A DNA stretch of 26,853 nucleotides from Bacteroidales bacterium UBA7574 (GCA_002479035.1 DLLA01000131.1:718-27570); one strand, 5' to 3'; positions 7,704 to 16,454 are shown, numbered from the stretch's first letter. The notes: generated by a model from the letters alone, not told the origin. Numbers and translations are program-made.

Positions 7704-9722
7704 TCACACGATTACGCGATTACCAAGGGCACGGCACAATTGCTGCCGCATACTCATCAGCAGCGGTTGCTGTTCCAGAATGGTACGTATCAACTCCCAA
7801 TCACCGCGGTTCTGCGCATCTTGCAGCATATTCTGCATAGCGTCAATGCGCTCATTCACAATGGTATATTTCAGTTCCAATAGTAGTCGCTGTATCAGTT
7901 CGGGCAGTATATCGGCATCAGTCTGCACCTTCACTTCCTGCTTCACGTTCTCCGATATGCTGCGTTCGCTGTAGATACTGCTCAGTTGGTATTTGTCGGC
8001 TATCAGGTTCACCGCCAACTGACTCAACGCTACATCGGGGTGGTGCTGAAAGAACGTAGCCGCCACAAAGCCCTCTTCCCTGCAATGGGCTGTGTACTCG
8101 TCTATCACTTTGCGATACAGCGGGTTGGCTATCTCGATGTTGTCGTTGGTCAGTTCCGAGATGATATACTCTCCTGCCAAGCAAACCGAACCGTCCTCGC
8201 CTGCATACAGCGGTTGCTCGCCGTAGCGGACAATCACCTGTATCAGGTTTTGCAGGTTCTCATCCTTGCGCGACAGGCTCCCGTGCACCACCGATAGGGG
8301 TGTCATCGTCTCCTCTTGTAGGGGAGCCTCCTCCTCATTGCCTGTCTGTTCGCGGCGCGTAGCACGTTCTTTCTCTTTGTCTTTCTCATCGAATATATGT
8401 TTGCGCACCTCCACCACCTTGCGGGTCAGCACATCCTCCTGAATACCAAGGAACGACGCACTGTCCTTGATATACACTTGCCGCTTGATAATATCGGGAA
8501 TCACCGAGATGGACTGCACCACTTGGTTAATCATATCCACCCGTTTGGCAGGATCATCACCCGCCTCACTGCTCAGCAGATGGGTCTTGAAGCGGATAAA
8601 GTCCGTTTGGGCTGCCTGAATAAATGCAATGAAGTCCGCTGCATTATGGCTCTTGGCGTATGAGTCCGGGTCCTCCCCGTCGGGCAACAGCACCACTTTG
8701 ACGTTAATTCCCTCCTCCAATATCATATCTATGCCGCGCAATGCCGCCTTGATACCTGCCTTGTCCCCGTCGTACAGAATGGTCACGTTCTCCGTGTAGC
8801 GGTGCATCAGTTTCACCTGAGGAGTAGTCAGCGATGTACCGCCCGATGCCACCACGTTCTCAATGCCCGACTGCACCATCTGTATCACGTCCATCTGCCC
8901 CTCCACCAGGTAGCAGCAGTCGTTCTTGGAGATGGCTTGCTTGGCCTGATAGAGGCCGAACAACTCGTTATGCTTCTCGAACAACGGCGAAGTAGGCGAG
9001 TTCACATACTTGCCTGCCTTGTCGCTTTTCTTCAGTAGTCGCCCTGCAAAGCCCACCACCTTGCCACTGGCGGAAAAGAACGGGAATATCACACGCCCGC
9101 GAAACCGGTCATACAACCTGCCATCCGGGCTCTTCAGACACACGCCCGTACCGATATGAGGCTCATTGTCAGGGTCGTTCACGAGGTACTTCTCCTGATA
9201 CCCAGCCTGCTTGGCTGCCGCCCATAGGCTTGCCCGCTCGGGCGAATAACCTATCTGGAATTTCCGTATGGTGTCTTCCCGCAGTCCGCGTTCACGCAGG
9301 TAACTCATACCTACAGCCTTGCCCTCCTCGGTGTCCCACAACTGATTCTGAAACCATGTGTTGGCAAACTCGTTCACCACGAACATCGACTCCCTGTCGT
9401 CTTGCCGCTGTTGCTCTTCGGGTGTCAGTTCGCGTTCCTCTATCTCTATATGGTAACGCTTGGCAAGTAGCCGTATCGCCTCCACGTAGGAGCATTGCTC
9501 TATCTCCATCACAAACCCCACAGCGTGCCCCGCTTTGCCGCAACCGAAACACTTGAAGATACCCTTGCTCGGTGACACGGTGAACGACCCCGTCTTCTCA
9601 TCGTGGAACGGACATAGCCCGATGAGGTTCGCCCCACGCCGCTTCAGTGTGACATAATCGCCCACCACCTCCTCTATCTTGGCGGCTGCAAACACACGTT
9701 CTATGGTCTCACGAGGTATCAA
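7704..9722 (-). CDS. dnaG: DNA primase
   Basis: The 672-residue protein is a full-length bacterial primase that makes RNA primers at the replication fork. The zinc-binding domain holds CPFHDEKTGSF and CFGCGKAGH (residues about 38-66). The N-terminal catalytic domain follows (about 120-240), then the TOPRIM domain with VEGQMDV, ASGGTSLT, LYDGDKAG and the DGEDPDSY segment (about 255-350). The last 130 or so residues form the helical DnaB-interaction region. The start is TTG at 9720-9722: MIPRETIERV aligns with the usual primase N-terminus and no ATG serves. The last codons (GNRVIV) lie in ACGATTACGCGATTAC repeats like those before its start. Its promoter is at 9810-9841. Confidence 0.95.
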   Translation of the reverse strand: MIPRETIERVFAAAKIEEVVGDYVTLKRRGANLIGLCPFHDEKTGSFTVSPSKGIFKCFGCGKAGHAVGFVMEIEQCSYVEAIRLLAKRYHIEIEERELTPEEQQRQDDRESMFVVNEFANTWFQNQLWDTEEGKAVGMSYLRERGLREDTIRKFQIGYSPERASLWAAAKQAGYQEKYLVNDPDNEPHIGTGVCLKSPDGRLYDRFRGRVIFPFFSASGKVVGFAGRLLKKSDKAGKYVNSPTSPLFEKHNELFGLYQAKQAISKNDCCYLVEGQMDVIQMVQSGIENVVASGGTSLTTPQVKLMHRYTENVTILYDGDKAGIKAALRGIDMILEEGINVKVVLLPDGEDPDSYAKSHNAADFIAFIQAAQTDFIRFKTHLLSSEAGDDPAKRVDMINQVVQSISVIPDIIKRQVYIKDSASFLGIQEDVLTRKVVEVRKHIFDEKDKEKERATRREQTGNEEEAPLQEETMTPLSVVHGSLSRKDENLQNLIQVIVRYGEQPLYAGEDGSVCLAGEYIISELTNDNIEIANPLYRKVIDEYTAHCREEGFVAATFFQHHPDVALSQLAVNLIADKYQLSSIYSERSISENVKQEVKVQTDADILPELIQRLLLELKYTIVNERIDAMQNMLQDAQNRGDWELIRTILEQQPLLMSMRQQLCRALGNRVIV

Positions 9723-9728
9723 ACTATG

Positions 9729-9757
9729 TACGATTTACGAATTTACGATTTAGCAAT
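9729..9757. repeat. heptamer-like repeat at the dnaG start
   Basis: TACGATT, TACGAAT, T, TACGATT and TAGCAAT occur in a row directly upstream of the TTG start of dnaG. More TACGATT copies lie just after (9764-9770, 9781-9787), and related ACGATTACGCGATTAC sequence covers the end of dnaG near 7705-7721. Confidence 0.65.
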
Positions 9758-9809
9758 TTATTTTACGATTGGGAATGAAGTACGATTTTGCATTCTCTCA
9801 ATCGCACGG

Positions 9810-9841
9810 CAAAGGTAACGAATAATCCGCACCTGTGCAAG
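9810..9841 (-). promoter_or_regulatory. promoter for dnaG and the radical SAM gene
   Basis: On the minus strand the -7 box is TACCTTTG (complement of 9810-9817). Twenty bases further upstream the complement of 9838-9841 reads CTTG, three of four matches to TTTG when aligned at this spacing. It is 88 bases from the dnaG start. Confidence 0.7.
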
Positions 9842-9849
9842 ATATGCAT

Positions 9850-10113
9850 ACAATTTCTGCTATGGGGATGCCAATATAACCGATGGTAGTATATCCCCTC
9901 AGGACCCACTAATTGCTCGTTAGAAACGAGTATAAAGCCTATACATAAACATGACTCCATCGCCCCTCCTACGATAGGTACAAATCATATATAACTTTGA
10001 AGATAGCGTGTAGCCGCCGCACTACACACTACACAAGCAGTCGGCAGTTATGCCAACTCAGTAACTCAATCCCATTCCCAATATCCACTACCCAACCAAT
10101 AAACTTATGAAAC
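9850..10113 (-). ncRNA. candidate non-coding RNA or long dnaG leader
   Basis: Transcription from the promoter at 10120-10151 would begin near 10113 and run left. In this stretch the RNA could form GTTGGCA/TGCCGAC (10040-10057), GTGTAG/CTACAC (10008-10027) and GGGGA/TCCCC with an inner TGCCA/TGGTA-type pairing (9864-9898). No protein gene of quality is present. No clear T-run marks the 3' end, so the boundaries are guesses. It does not match tRNA, tmRNA or RNase P signatures that I know. A 6S-type RNA is possible but I could not fit its closing stem. The alternative is an extra-long leader of dnaG. Confidence 0.3.
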
Positions 10114-10119
10114 CGAGTA

Positions 10120-10151
10120 CAAAGATAATACAAAATCGTCCAAAATCCAAA
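10120..10151 (-). promoter_or_regulatory. consensus promoter with no protein gene downstream
   Basis: On the minus strand TTTG (complement of 10148-10151), exactly 20 bases, then TATCTTTG (complement of 10120-10127). This is a full match to the Bacteroidota consensus. The next protein start on that strand is dnaG, about 390 bases away and with its own promoter. Confidence 0.75.
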
Positions 10152-10284
10152 TTTTTCTGCATTATTTTTGCATTTTCTTTGTAAGTTAGTGATAATCAAT
10201 GGTGCAAAAATCGTCATTTTTAGGCATTTCCTCCATTTCTTTTTCAAAAACATATGTTTAGTCCAAACGCTAATAAGATTACGT

Positions 10285-13200
10285 CTAATCTAACATAATA
10301 AATCCTGCCCAATACTCGGGGGCTTCAAACATACGGTCACCATCTTCATCTACAGCATAACGAACAGCATTGCGGGCATTCGTGAATGCCTCCCTCTTTG
10401 ATTGTTTAAGCGTAATCCAATTTCTATAGAATTCAGTCATAAATAGTTGCGTGGCAGTATCATTGACTTTCCATAAACTCATAATGATGGTCTTGACACC
10501 AGCCTGTTTGAACGCACGCTGAAGACCAAAAACGCCATCACTGTTGATATCGCCTTGCCCTGTTTGGCAAGCGGACAACACCAACAAATCCACACTGGTG
10601 AGATTAAGCGAGGCTATCTCTTTAGAGAATAAAACACCGTCTTGCACTCCCGTCGGTATCTCATCCCGATGTCCCTGATATGCAAGATTAGCCCCTGACA
10701 ACATTAGTCCCGACCGCAACAAAGGATCATCGACTGGTGCATTATCATCCATGCTGATAGCAAACAACTTATACAAATCCTTTTGCGGAGTTTCTTCTTT
10801 CTGATGGAAGAAACCATGAGTGGCAATATGTAGGATGTTCACCTCTTTCCCACTGAGAGCCTTAAAAGACTCCTCGTTGCCCATATCGGCAGTATAAAAA
10901 TCACTATGGATACCCTCTGCCCTTAAATCCTTAACTATTGTCTCCACCTCTTTTTTTGTACCGGGCAGAGGTCTAAATCCTGCCCGTTCTTCATCATCTC
11001 CACGACAAGCCAACAAAGTCGTTTTTTCATACGATTGACTTTGCGCCAACATATCCTCTACGTCCATACTATATTGCAACCCACCGTACAAGACTGCTGT
11101 TTGTGGGGTTATCTTGGAATTATCCATAACCAATTCCCTGGTAGAAGACAGACGCACAAGGTCATATTCTTCTGAAAGTAATTTTCCCGACGGGATACTG
11201 ATTGCTTCTAAATTGAACTGGTAGAGCAAGCCATCGGGAGAAAAATAAACTTTAGTATGCGGTACGATAAATACAGCCAAATGCTCCCATAATAATCGGT
11301 ATGATTCATTATTTGAAGGACTATAAGCGACATCCGGATTTTTCATTAACTGCCGTATGTCCTCTTCGTTACAAACAGAAAACATTAGTGGTTGTTTCCA
11401 TCCTTTCTTCAATAATAGTGCTACATATTGTTTTACATTCGCGAACCCATTTTCATCATAAGGCGAGAAGCATACAAACTCTATTGCTGCTTCATTGTCA
11501 GATAGTTTGTTTTGTACATCCTGCCACTTGGCACGCCAAAGGGCTTGATTATCACGATACTGCTTGCTATTCTTCATCAACCACGATTCAACACTTTCCG
11601 CTTCATATTCAAGTGAGTCTAATGTGAATTTATTCATATCAGTCTCTGGAGATGCTATCGTTTGACGAAGATTTTCTAACTCTTTCCATTGAGAAAGAAG
11701 TATTGAGTCTGAAGTGGTGGATAATATGTGCGTCAATGCTGAAGATGCTTGTAGCAGCATGCCCTTGGATTGTAATGCGCAATCATATACAAGCGTTGAG
11801 AAAAAAGGATGTTCTCTGTGGTGTGCATACACAAATGCCGGTACTGACATTCGCATAAAATTGCCTTTCTCCCAAAATAGAGCACGTTCTCTTGCTGTCA
11901 AGAAATCAAATTGTGTAGCCATCAACTCTGAATAATTTGCCAAAACCTCTTGATACAATAGAAAGGCTTTTTTCTCTTTCCCATTCTGCAAACTATACAA
12001 AAAAGCGATACATTCTTTTACTAAAGCCATTGTTGCGGGCTCCGTATCAATCTTTTGGGCAATCTTCATTGCTTTATCAAAGTGGGTTATAGCCTTCTTA
12101 AACTCACCTTGACACATGTATACAAATGCCGAATTTGCTATTGAGAAAAATAGATTGCTTTGTCTAATCAATCTGTCAGAGTACTCGCTTGTATGAATAG
12201 ATTCTTCTATGCATTGTTTTGCATCTTCAGACCGCCCCATGCTTTGATACAATATTGCCATATTATTGAGTATGGTAGGATACATACTATTATCATGAGA
12301 AACCTTCCCCAAAGTCATTTTATAGTACTCTTCTGCTTTCTGAATATCTACATAAGTATAAATATATGCCAGATTTGCTAAAATAAAAACATATTGTTCT
12401 GATTCTTCCAATGACTGGTAAATATCATATGCGGCTTCAGTATATGCAAGTGCTTTTTCATAGTTATTTAACTTAAAATAACATTGTCCTATATTGTTTA
12501 ATAGGTACATATACGAGATATCTGAATTACATTCGTTTGTCAATCCGCGTTCACTGTATTCAATAGCCTTTTCGTATTGACCAGAACTTCCATATACTAA
12601 ACATAAATTATTAAGATATGTAGAAGCCGTTATTAAATTATACTCTTCCGCTATACGTAACACATCTTCTGCATAGGGTTGTGCTTCCGTATATTTACCC
12701 ATCCTACACAATAAAAGTGTCATTTGATTGAGGACATCCTGTTTTACATACATAGAATCGGATAGTGTTTGAACATACATACACGCCTCGTCCAAGTAGT
12801 ATTTTGATTTAGAGTATTGCTCAAGACTGTAGCAACAACGCGCAATATTGTAAGAGAGAGTAGCCAAAGTCAAAGAGTCTTCTATATTTATCTTGTGAGC
12901 CATAGTTATGGCTGAATCTGCATAGGCAAGTGCATTGTTATATTGCTTTAAGTGGAAATAACATTCCCCAATATCGTTATACGCCCACATCACTTTGCTC
13001 TTGTTCGGCGGAGTGAGATACTTTGCGAAATCAATAATCATTTCTAATCCCCCTATGGCATCCTCATACGCTCCGTTATTCACACACTCTACGGAGCAGT
13101 CCTGCAAAACCCATAATTCTGTAATAATCAAAGAATCTATAGATGGATATTTTATACTATCCGCATATACCATGAGAGACCAATAGTCACCATGACACGA

Positions 13201-13428
13201 ATCACACAGATAGGGGTAATCTGCATATTGCGCCCCTGCATCTATTAGCCGTAAACATGAATCATACTGCTGATGCCGGATAGCCCATACAAAACGAGCA
13301 TCAACAGAGTTAGTAACGGCAGTAGTATCTATACCGACAACGTAGTCAGTTTCTTCAGCAGAGACTGAAACGTAATTACAAGTCAGTGCTACCAACATTA
13401 GAAGCAATGGGCTTAGTATCTTCTTCAT
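10285..13428 (-). CDS. exported TPR-CHAT peptidase-like protein
   Basis: The 1047-residue protein begins with a signal peptide (KK, then a hydrophobic LSPLLLMLVALT stretch, likely cleavage after VSVSA at about residue 24). Residues about 100-500 are a long series of TPR units (for example ALAYADSAITMA, GQYEKAIEYSERGL, NNYEKALAYTEAAYDI). A helical spacer follows, and the C-terminal 330 or so residues are a CHAT domain, a caspase-like clan CD fold. Its catalytic pair is visible: His871 in LHIATHGFF and Cys954 in LSACQTGQG, with the conserved GVFGLQRAFKQAGVKTIIMSL after it. No type IX secretion C-terminal domain is evident, so it is probably periplasmic. It is separated from the upstream lipoprotein gene by a terminator. 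Base composition is AT-richer than the flanks. Substrate unknown. Confidence 0.85.
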   Translation of the reverse strand: MKKILSPLLLMLVALTCNYVSVSAEETDYVVGIDTTAVTNSVDARFVWAIRHQQYDSCLRLIDAGAQYADYPYLCDSCHGDYWSLMVYADSIKYPSIDSLIITELWVLQDCSVECVNNGAYEDAIGGLEMIIDFAKYLTPPNKSKVMWAYNDIGECYFHLKQYNNALAYADSAITMAHKINIEDSLTLATLSYNIARCCYSLEQYSKSKYYLDEACMYVQTLSDSMYVKQDVLNQMTLLLCRMGKYTEAQPYAEDVLRIAEEYNLITASTYLNNLCLVYGSSGQYEKAIEYSERGLTNECNSDISYMYLLNNIGQCYFKLNNYEKALAYTEAAYDIYQSLEESEQYVFILANLAYIYTYVDIQKAEEYYKMTLGKVSHDNSMYPTILNNMAILYQSMGRSEDAKQCIEESIHTSEYSDRLIRQSNLFFSIANSAFVYMCQGEFKKAITHFDKAMKIAQKIDTEPATMALVKECIAFLYSLQNGKEKKAFLLYQEVLANYSELMATQFDFLTARERALFWEKGNFMRMSVPAFVYAHHREHPFFSTLVYDCALQSKGMLLQASSALTHILSTTSDSILLSQWKELENLRQTIASPETDMNKFTLDSLEYEAESVESWLMKNSKQYRDNQALWRAKWQDVQNKLSDNEAAIEFVCFSPYDENGFANVKQYVALLLKKGWKQPLMFSVCNEEDIRQLMKNPDVAYSPSNNESYRLLWEHLAVFIVPHTKVYFSPDGLLYQFNLEAISIPSGKLLSEEYDLVRLSSTRELVMDNSKITPQTAVLYGGLQYSMDVEDMLAQSQSYEKTTLLACRGDDEERAGFRPLPGTKKEVETIVKDLRAEGIHSDFYTADMGNEESFKALSGKEVNILHIATHGFFHQKEETPQKDLYKLFAISMDDNAPVDDPLLRSGLMLSGANLAYQGHRDEIPTGVQDGVLFSKEIASLNLTSVDLLVLSACQTGQGDINSDGVFGLQRAFKQAGVKTIIMSLWKVNDTATQLFMTEFYRNWITLKQSKREAFTNARNAVRYAVDEDGDRMFEAPEYWAGFIMLD

Positions 13429-13483
13429 ATTACCAAAACAGGCTATCTAATCGGTGATACTTTCCTAAAATTATGGAGATTGA

Positions 13484-13534
13484 AATAAACAAAAGCCTTA
13501 TCACCCCAACCGCAAGGGATTGAGGTGACAGGCT
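13484..13534 (-). terminator. intrinsic terminator after the PPC lipoprotein gene
   Basis: On the minus strand AGCCT-GTCACCTCAA and TTGGGGTGAT-A-AGGCT pair with one bulge around the loop TCCCTTGCGG, followed by TTTGTTTATTT. It ends the trypsin-caspase-PPC unit and suggests that the CHAT gene is transcribed separately. I see no full consensus promoter for CHAT in the remaining 55 bases; TAATTTTA near 13470 is a weak -7 candidate. Confidence 0.8.
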
Positions 13535-13573
13535 ATTTGTGGATATAGTGTTCGTTCTTCGTAGCGACGGAAA

Positions 13574-14275
13574 TCAGTTGGTTGCAATTACATAGTTGTT
13601 ATATACACGACCGCGGTTTACAATTTTGATTTTGAACACGCCTGTCCAACGCGGGGTGAAACGTACATAACAATCATCTGTGTAGTCAGTGTCGCTGGTA
13701 ATAAGATTACCATTCTCATCATAGATATAAAGGTCCAAATCGGTATCACCATCACCCGAAACAGCGACCTCTGCCATCTCGTTTGCCCAAAACTTGACAT
13801 TGTAGTAAGTGTAGTCATTTGCATAGACTTTATCCCTGCCATATTTGGCACCACCTACAGCACCACGAGTCCCCTCTGCTTCAGCAAAGATTTTTTCTTC
13901 TACTTTAGCAGCCATAGCGAGAATGGTTTTGTCCTCGGTTAAAGTCTTTGCATCTGCAATAAGTTTAGCGGGTGATAAATGCTCCGCAGCGGCTTTTCCG
14001 CCATCATCTTTCTTTTCCCCTGCAAAGAACTCTTCCGCTACAAGGTCTTGAGTCGGAGTACTGACAAGGATATTTGCCGCCTCAATCAATGCAGATGCAG
14101 ATTCTTCTTCGTAGCCATACTTTGCCAAAGCATCTGCTGTTCGCAGTGCAGAAACTTCGGTAGATGCTTTTGCCTCACATACTTCTTTTTCAGAGTCTTG
14201 AGGTGCTGCAGTCTTGTTGCACGAGACCATTACTGCGCTCAGCGCAATAATAGAAAGAAAAAATACTTTTTTCAT
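13574..14275 (-). CDS. lipoprotein with C-terminal PPC-like domain
   Basis: The 233-residue protein has a lipoprotein signal with lipobox MVSC (Cys19). The middle is Ala/Glu-rich and probably helical (about 30-130). The last 95 or so residues resemble the pre-peptidase C-terminal (PPC) beta-sandwich: GDGDTDLDLYIYDENGNLI, then TDDCYVRFTPRWTGVFKIKI and a NYVIATN end. PPC domains normally sit behind secreted peptidases and are often removed on activation; here the domain is on its own protein beside two or three peptidase genes. That suggests a partner, chaperone or substrate, which is inference. It follows the caspase gene by 73 bases with no clear promoter, and a terminator follows it. Confidence 0.8.
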   Translation of the reverse strand: MKKVFFLSIIALSAVMVSCNKTAAPQDSEKEVCEAKASTEVSALRTADALAKYGYEEESASALIEAANILVSTPTQDLVAEEFFAGEKKDDGGKAAAEHLSPAKLIADAKTLTEDKTILAMAAKVEEKIFAEAEGTRGAVGGAKYGRDKVYANDYTYYNVKFWANEMAEVAVSGDGDTDLDLYIYDENGNLITSDTDYTDDCYVRFTPRWTGVFKIKIVNRGRVYNNYVIATN

Positions 14276-14348
14276 TTTTGTTTGTTGTTAATTGGTTAAT
14301 GATTTATTTGTTAATTAGGGATTTGTCCCCTATTAAATGCACATATAA

Positions 14349-15239
14349 TCACCATAATGTTGTTTTATCTGTTTTTGATGGCTTATCCATAGTCGGAGTT
14401 TGAGTCCGAGGGAGGTGAGCACTCATCCAACTTTTTAATCGCAGGCGTAACTCATCATAAGTCAGTATTGTCAGTTCAGTCTTTAATGCTGCCATGGCTG
14501 CTGTCAGAGACCCCGCTTTTTTATATTCCTGATTACTCTGGTAATCTTTGCAAGCACTGATAAAAACCCAATCTATATCACCTTGAGGGATAGATTGTAC
14601 TCTCTGCTCCGATTTACTACCAGACATTATCTTCTTCACAAAAATCAAGGAAGCATCGGCTAAATCAGAAATAAAACTCCCTCGGATACATTCTCCTTCG
14701 TCATTATCCCCTCGCGAACCATCCCCGCTGTGACATGCATCTGCAACAACAATGAGGTTTCCTTGTTCTCCTATCTTTCGTTTAATATCAGAGAACCACA
14801 CAAATAATTCATCATCAAGTATATGGTTTTCTCCCTCATATATCCGTTCCTGATAAACAGCACGTGCATCATAAGGAATCCATGCTTCATCAAGTCCATC
14901 TTCTTCATCACCGTCTATATCCGTTATTTGCTGACCATGACCCGAAAAATGGACATAGACAATATCACCACTTTGAGTTTGCGTTGTCAAGTGCGAAATT
15001 GCCGTAATTATCCCCTCGCGTGTGGCTTGTTCATTGACGAGTTCTTCAATATTGTGTTTGCCGAAGCCATTACAAAGGAGCATATCTTCAACGACAGGAA
15101 CGTCTTTGTCGCCATTAATTTTAGCCCAGCCACTAACCTCCGGGTAATCACCGATGCCTATGATTAGTGCCCGTTTGGTAGCAGCGACATTTACGATAGC
15201 CATTGTTACCACCAATACCGATAAAAACAATCTTTTCAT
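14349..15239 (-). CDS. exported caspase-like (metacaspase, C14) peptidase
   Basis: The start is set at 15239, giving 296 residues that open with a signal peptide (MKRLFLSVLVVTMAIVNVAA); a longer frame to 15278 would run into the upstream gene. The p20 caspase fold is clear: KRALIIGIGDYP, catalytic His101 in VHFSGHGQQ, the acidic DIDGDEEDGLDEAW loop typical of metacaspases, and catalytic Cys169 in VVADACHSGDG. Metacaspases usually cut after Arg or Lys. The C-terminal third (WVFISACKDYQSNQE and following) fits the p10-like part. There is no lipobox or membrane anchor, so it is likely periplasmic. It begins five bases after the trypsin-like gene, so the two are surely co-transcribed. Confidence 0.88.
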   Translation of the reverse strand: MKRLFLSVLVVTMAIVNVAATKRALIIGIGDYPEVSGWAKINGDKDVPVVEDMLLCNGFGKHNIEELVNEQATREGIITAISHLTTQTQSGDIVYVHFSGHGQQITDIDGDEEDGLDEAWIPYDARAVYQERIYEGENHILDDELFVWFSDIKRKIGEQGNLIVVADACHSGDGSRGDNDEGECIRGSFISDLADASLIFVKKIMSGSKSEQRVQSIPQGDIDWVFISACKDYQSNQEYKKAGSLTAAMAALKTELTILTYDELRLRLKSWMSAHLPRTQTPTMDKPSKTDKTTLW

Positions 15240-15244
15240 ATCGT

Positions 15245-16411
15245 TTACTCTTTCGTAGATATTCCGTAAAATTTCCAATCACTATCTCCTGGCTCAATCA
15301 TATCAAATGATGTTGTCCCTTGTGGTATGGCAGGAAACACAAGCCGAAACAATTTATTGTCGGTAACGCCATTCAATAAAGTCTGATTCGGTGCTATTGC
15401 AATTCCATCTGCGGATAGCAATCTGTACTTTTTACCTGATACATTTATGTATGTATTCTTGTCGATATTTATCCACTGATAGTAGCCTTGGGCAGTCCTG
15501 TTACTATATTGAAACTCTATAACAGTTTGCGTTTCCGACAGTGTAAGTCTTTGAATACGAATGGCATTCATGGAAAGAGCATTATCTACATAAGGCATTT
15601 CTATAGTATGGCTTCCTTTAGATACAGGAGGTGCTCCATATTGGGGTTGTGCAGAACGTGGTATATCTAATGCCTGTGTGGAAGCATATATCGTAAAGAT
15701 ATAACTTTTAACCGCTTTTACTTTTTCGGGCAAGGTCTTCCCTGCCAAATCTTCATTGGTGGGTTGTATTTCTGAAGCAGCAGACAATTTTGCAATCAAC
15801 TCACTAACATATTGAGCCTTAATGGCATATCCCACATTCTCCGCAGCAGGTACTTTCGCATTGATACATGCAATCACATTGCCGTTATTGTCAAAAAGAG
15901 GTCCACCGCTATTGCCCGGCTGAATCGGGGCTGATACTTGATAAGAAGTGGCATCCCCCTGATACCCCGTTCTGGACGATAGAACTCCTGTTGTCAGTTT
16001 GATTTCATCCCCTAAAATATCAGTCATAGGATACCCTAAAACAAACACAGACTCACCGACCTCCGCTGGCTGCGTTTTAAGAGCATAAGGAAGACGACCA
16101 AATCCGCGGAATTTAGAATCAGTAATTTTGATAATAGCCAAATCGTGTTCTATATCAGTAACAGTAACCTCACCTGTGAATTGTCTGACAGAATCTCCTA
16201 TTACGTGCTTTAGTTTCAAGGAACGAGCCCCATCTACAATGTGATAGTTTGTTACCACATAGCCATTGTTGATTGCCCAGCCAGTTCCCTGCCAACTACT
16301 TGGTTGCTGCTGTTGTTTGCCATAAGGCATACTTGGCTCTCCATATTTTTGGGCTACACCGGTCAAACAGACCATGGAGAGGATTGCACATAAAAAATAA
16401 CGATATACCAT
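15245..16411 (-). CDS. exported trypsin-like (S1C/DegP-type) serine protease
   Basis: The start is set at 16411, giving 388 residues with a signal peptide MVYRYFLCAILSMVCLTG; the frame is open further upstream, but that part is cysteine-rich non-protein-like sequence in the leader. The triad is His57 (TNYHIVDG), Asp90 (EHDLAIIK) and Ser168 (PGNSGGPL), with GTGWAINNGYVVTNYH typical of HtrA-like proteases. No PDZ domain follows. Residues about 290-388 instead look like a beta-sandwich of a kind seen in Bacteroidota envelope proteins (NAIRIQRLTLSETQTVIEFQY to DWKFYGIST). It is the first gene of the protease unit and is preceded by a long leader with a terminator-like hairpin 51 bases before its ATG. 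Confidence 0.87.
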   Translation of the reverse strand: MVYRYFLCAILSMVCLTGVAQKYGEPSMPYGKQQQQPSSWQGTGWAINNGYVVTNYHIVDGARSLKLKHVIGDSVRQFTGEVTVTDIEHDLAIIKITDSKFRGFGRLPYALKTQPAEVGESVFVLGYPMTDILGDEIKLTTGVLSSRTGYQGDATSYQVSAPIQPGNSGGPLFDNNGNVIACINAKVPAAENVGYAIKAQYVSELIAKLSAASEIQPTNEDLAGKTLPEKVKAVKSYIFTIYASTQALDIPRSAQPQYGAPPVSKGSHTIEMPYVDNALSMNAIRIQRLTLSETQTVIEFQYSNRTAQGYYQWINIDKNTYINVSGKKYRLLSADGIAIAPNQTLLNGVTDNKLFRLVFPAIPQGTTSFDMIEPGDSDWKFYGISTKE

Positions 16412-16454
16412 ATCAAATAAATTGATGTTATTATCATTTCGACAGGTACATAAA

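Larger units (their letters stand above)
9723..10284. other. 562-base intergenic region between dnaG and the CHAT gene
   Basis: No convincing protein gene is seen. It holds a heptamer repeat at the dnaG start, the dnaG promoter, three hairpins (9864-9898, 10008-10027, 10040-10057), a second minus-strand promoter (10120-10151) and an AT-rich stretch after the CHAT stop. The 65-codon minus-strand frame at 9763-9960 runs across the dnaG promoter and shows no recognisable features. Confidence 0.7.

Noticed and set aside
9763..9960. 65-codon minus-strand frame with GGAGGGG shortly before its ATG
   Set aside because: It runs across the dnaG promoter and the TACGATT repeats, has no recognisable features, and is better explained by the candidate RNA region.
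10029..10253. 74-codon minus-strand frame in the gap after the CHAT gene
   Set aside because: It covers the consensus promoter at 10120-10151 and has AT-driven composition (many Lys, Asn, Phe); no domain or start signal.
10285..16411. Cytoplasmic CHAT/caspase phage-defence or type III CRISPR-linked protease system
   Set aside because: All members carry export signals, and there is no CRISPR array, Cas gene, gasdermin-like protein or NTPase sensor in the window.
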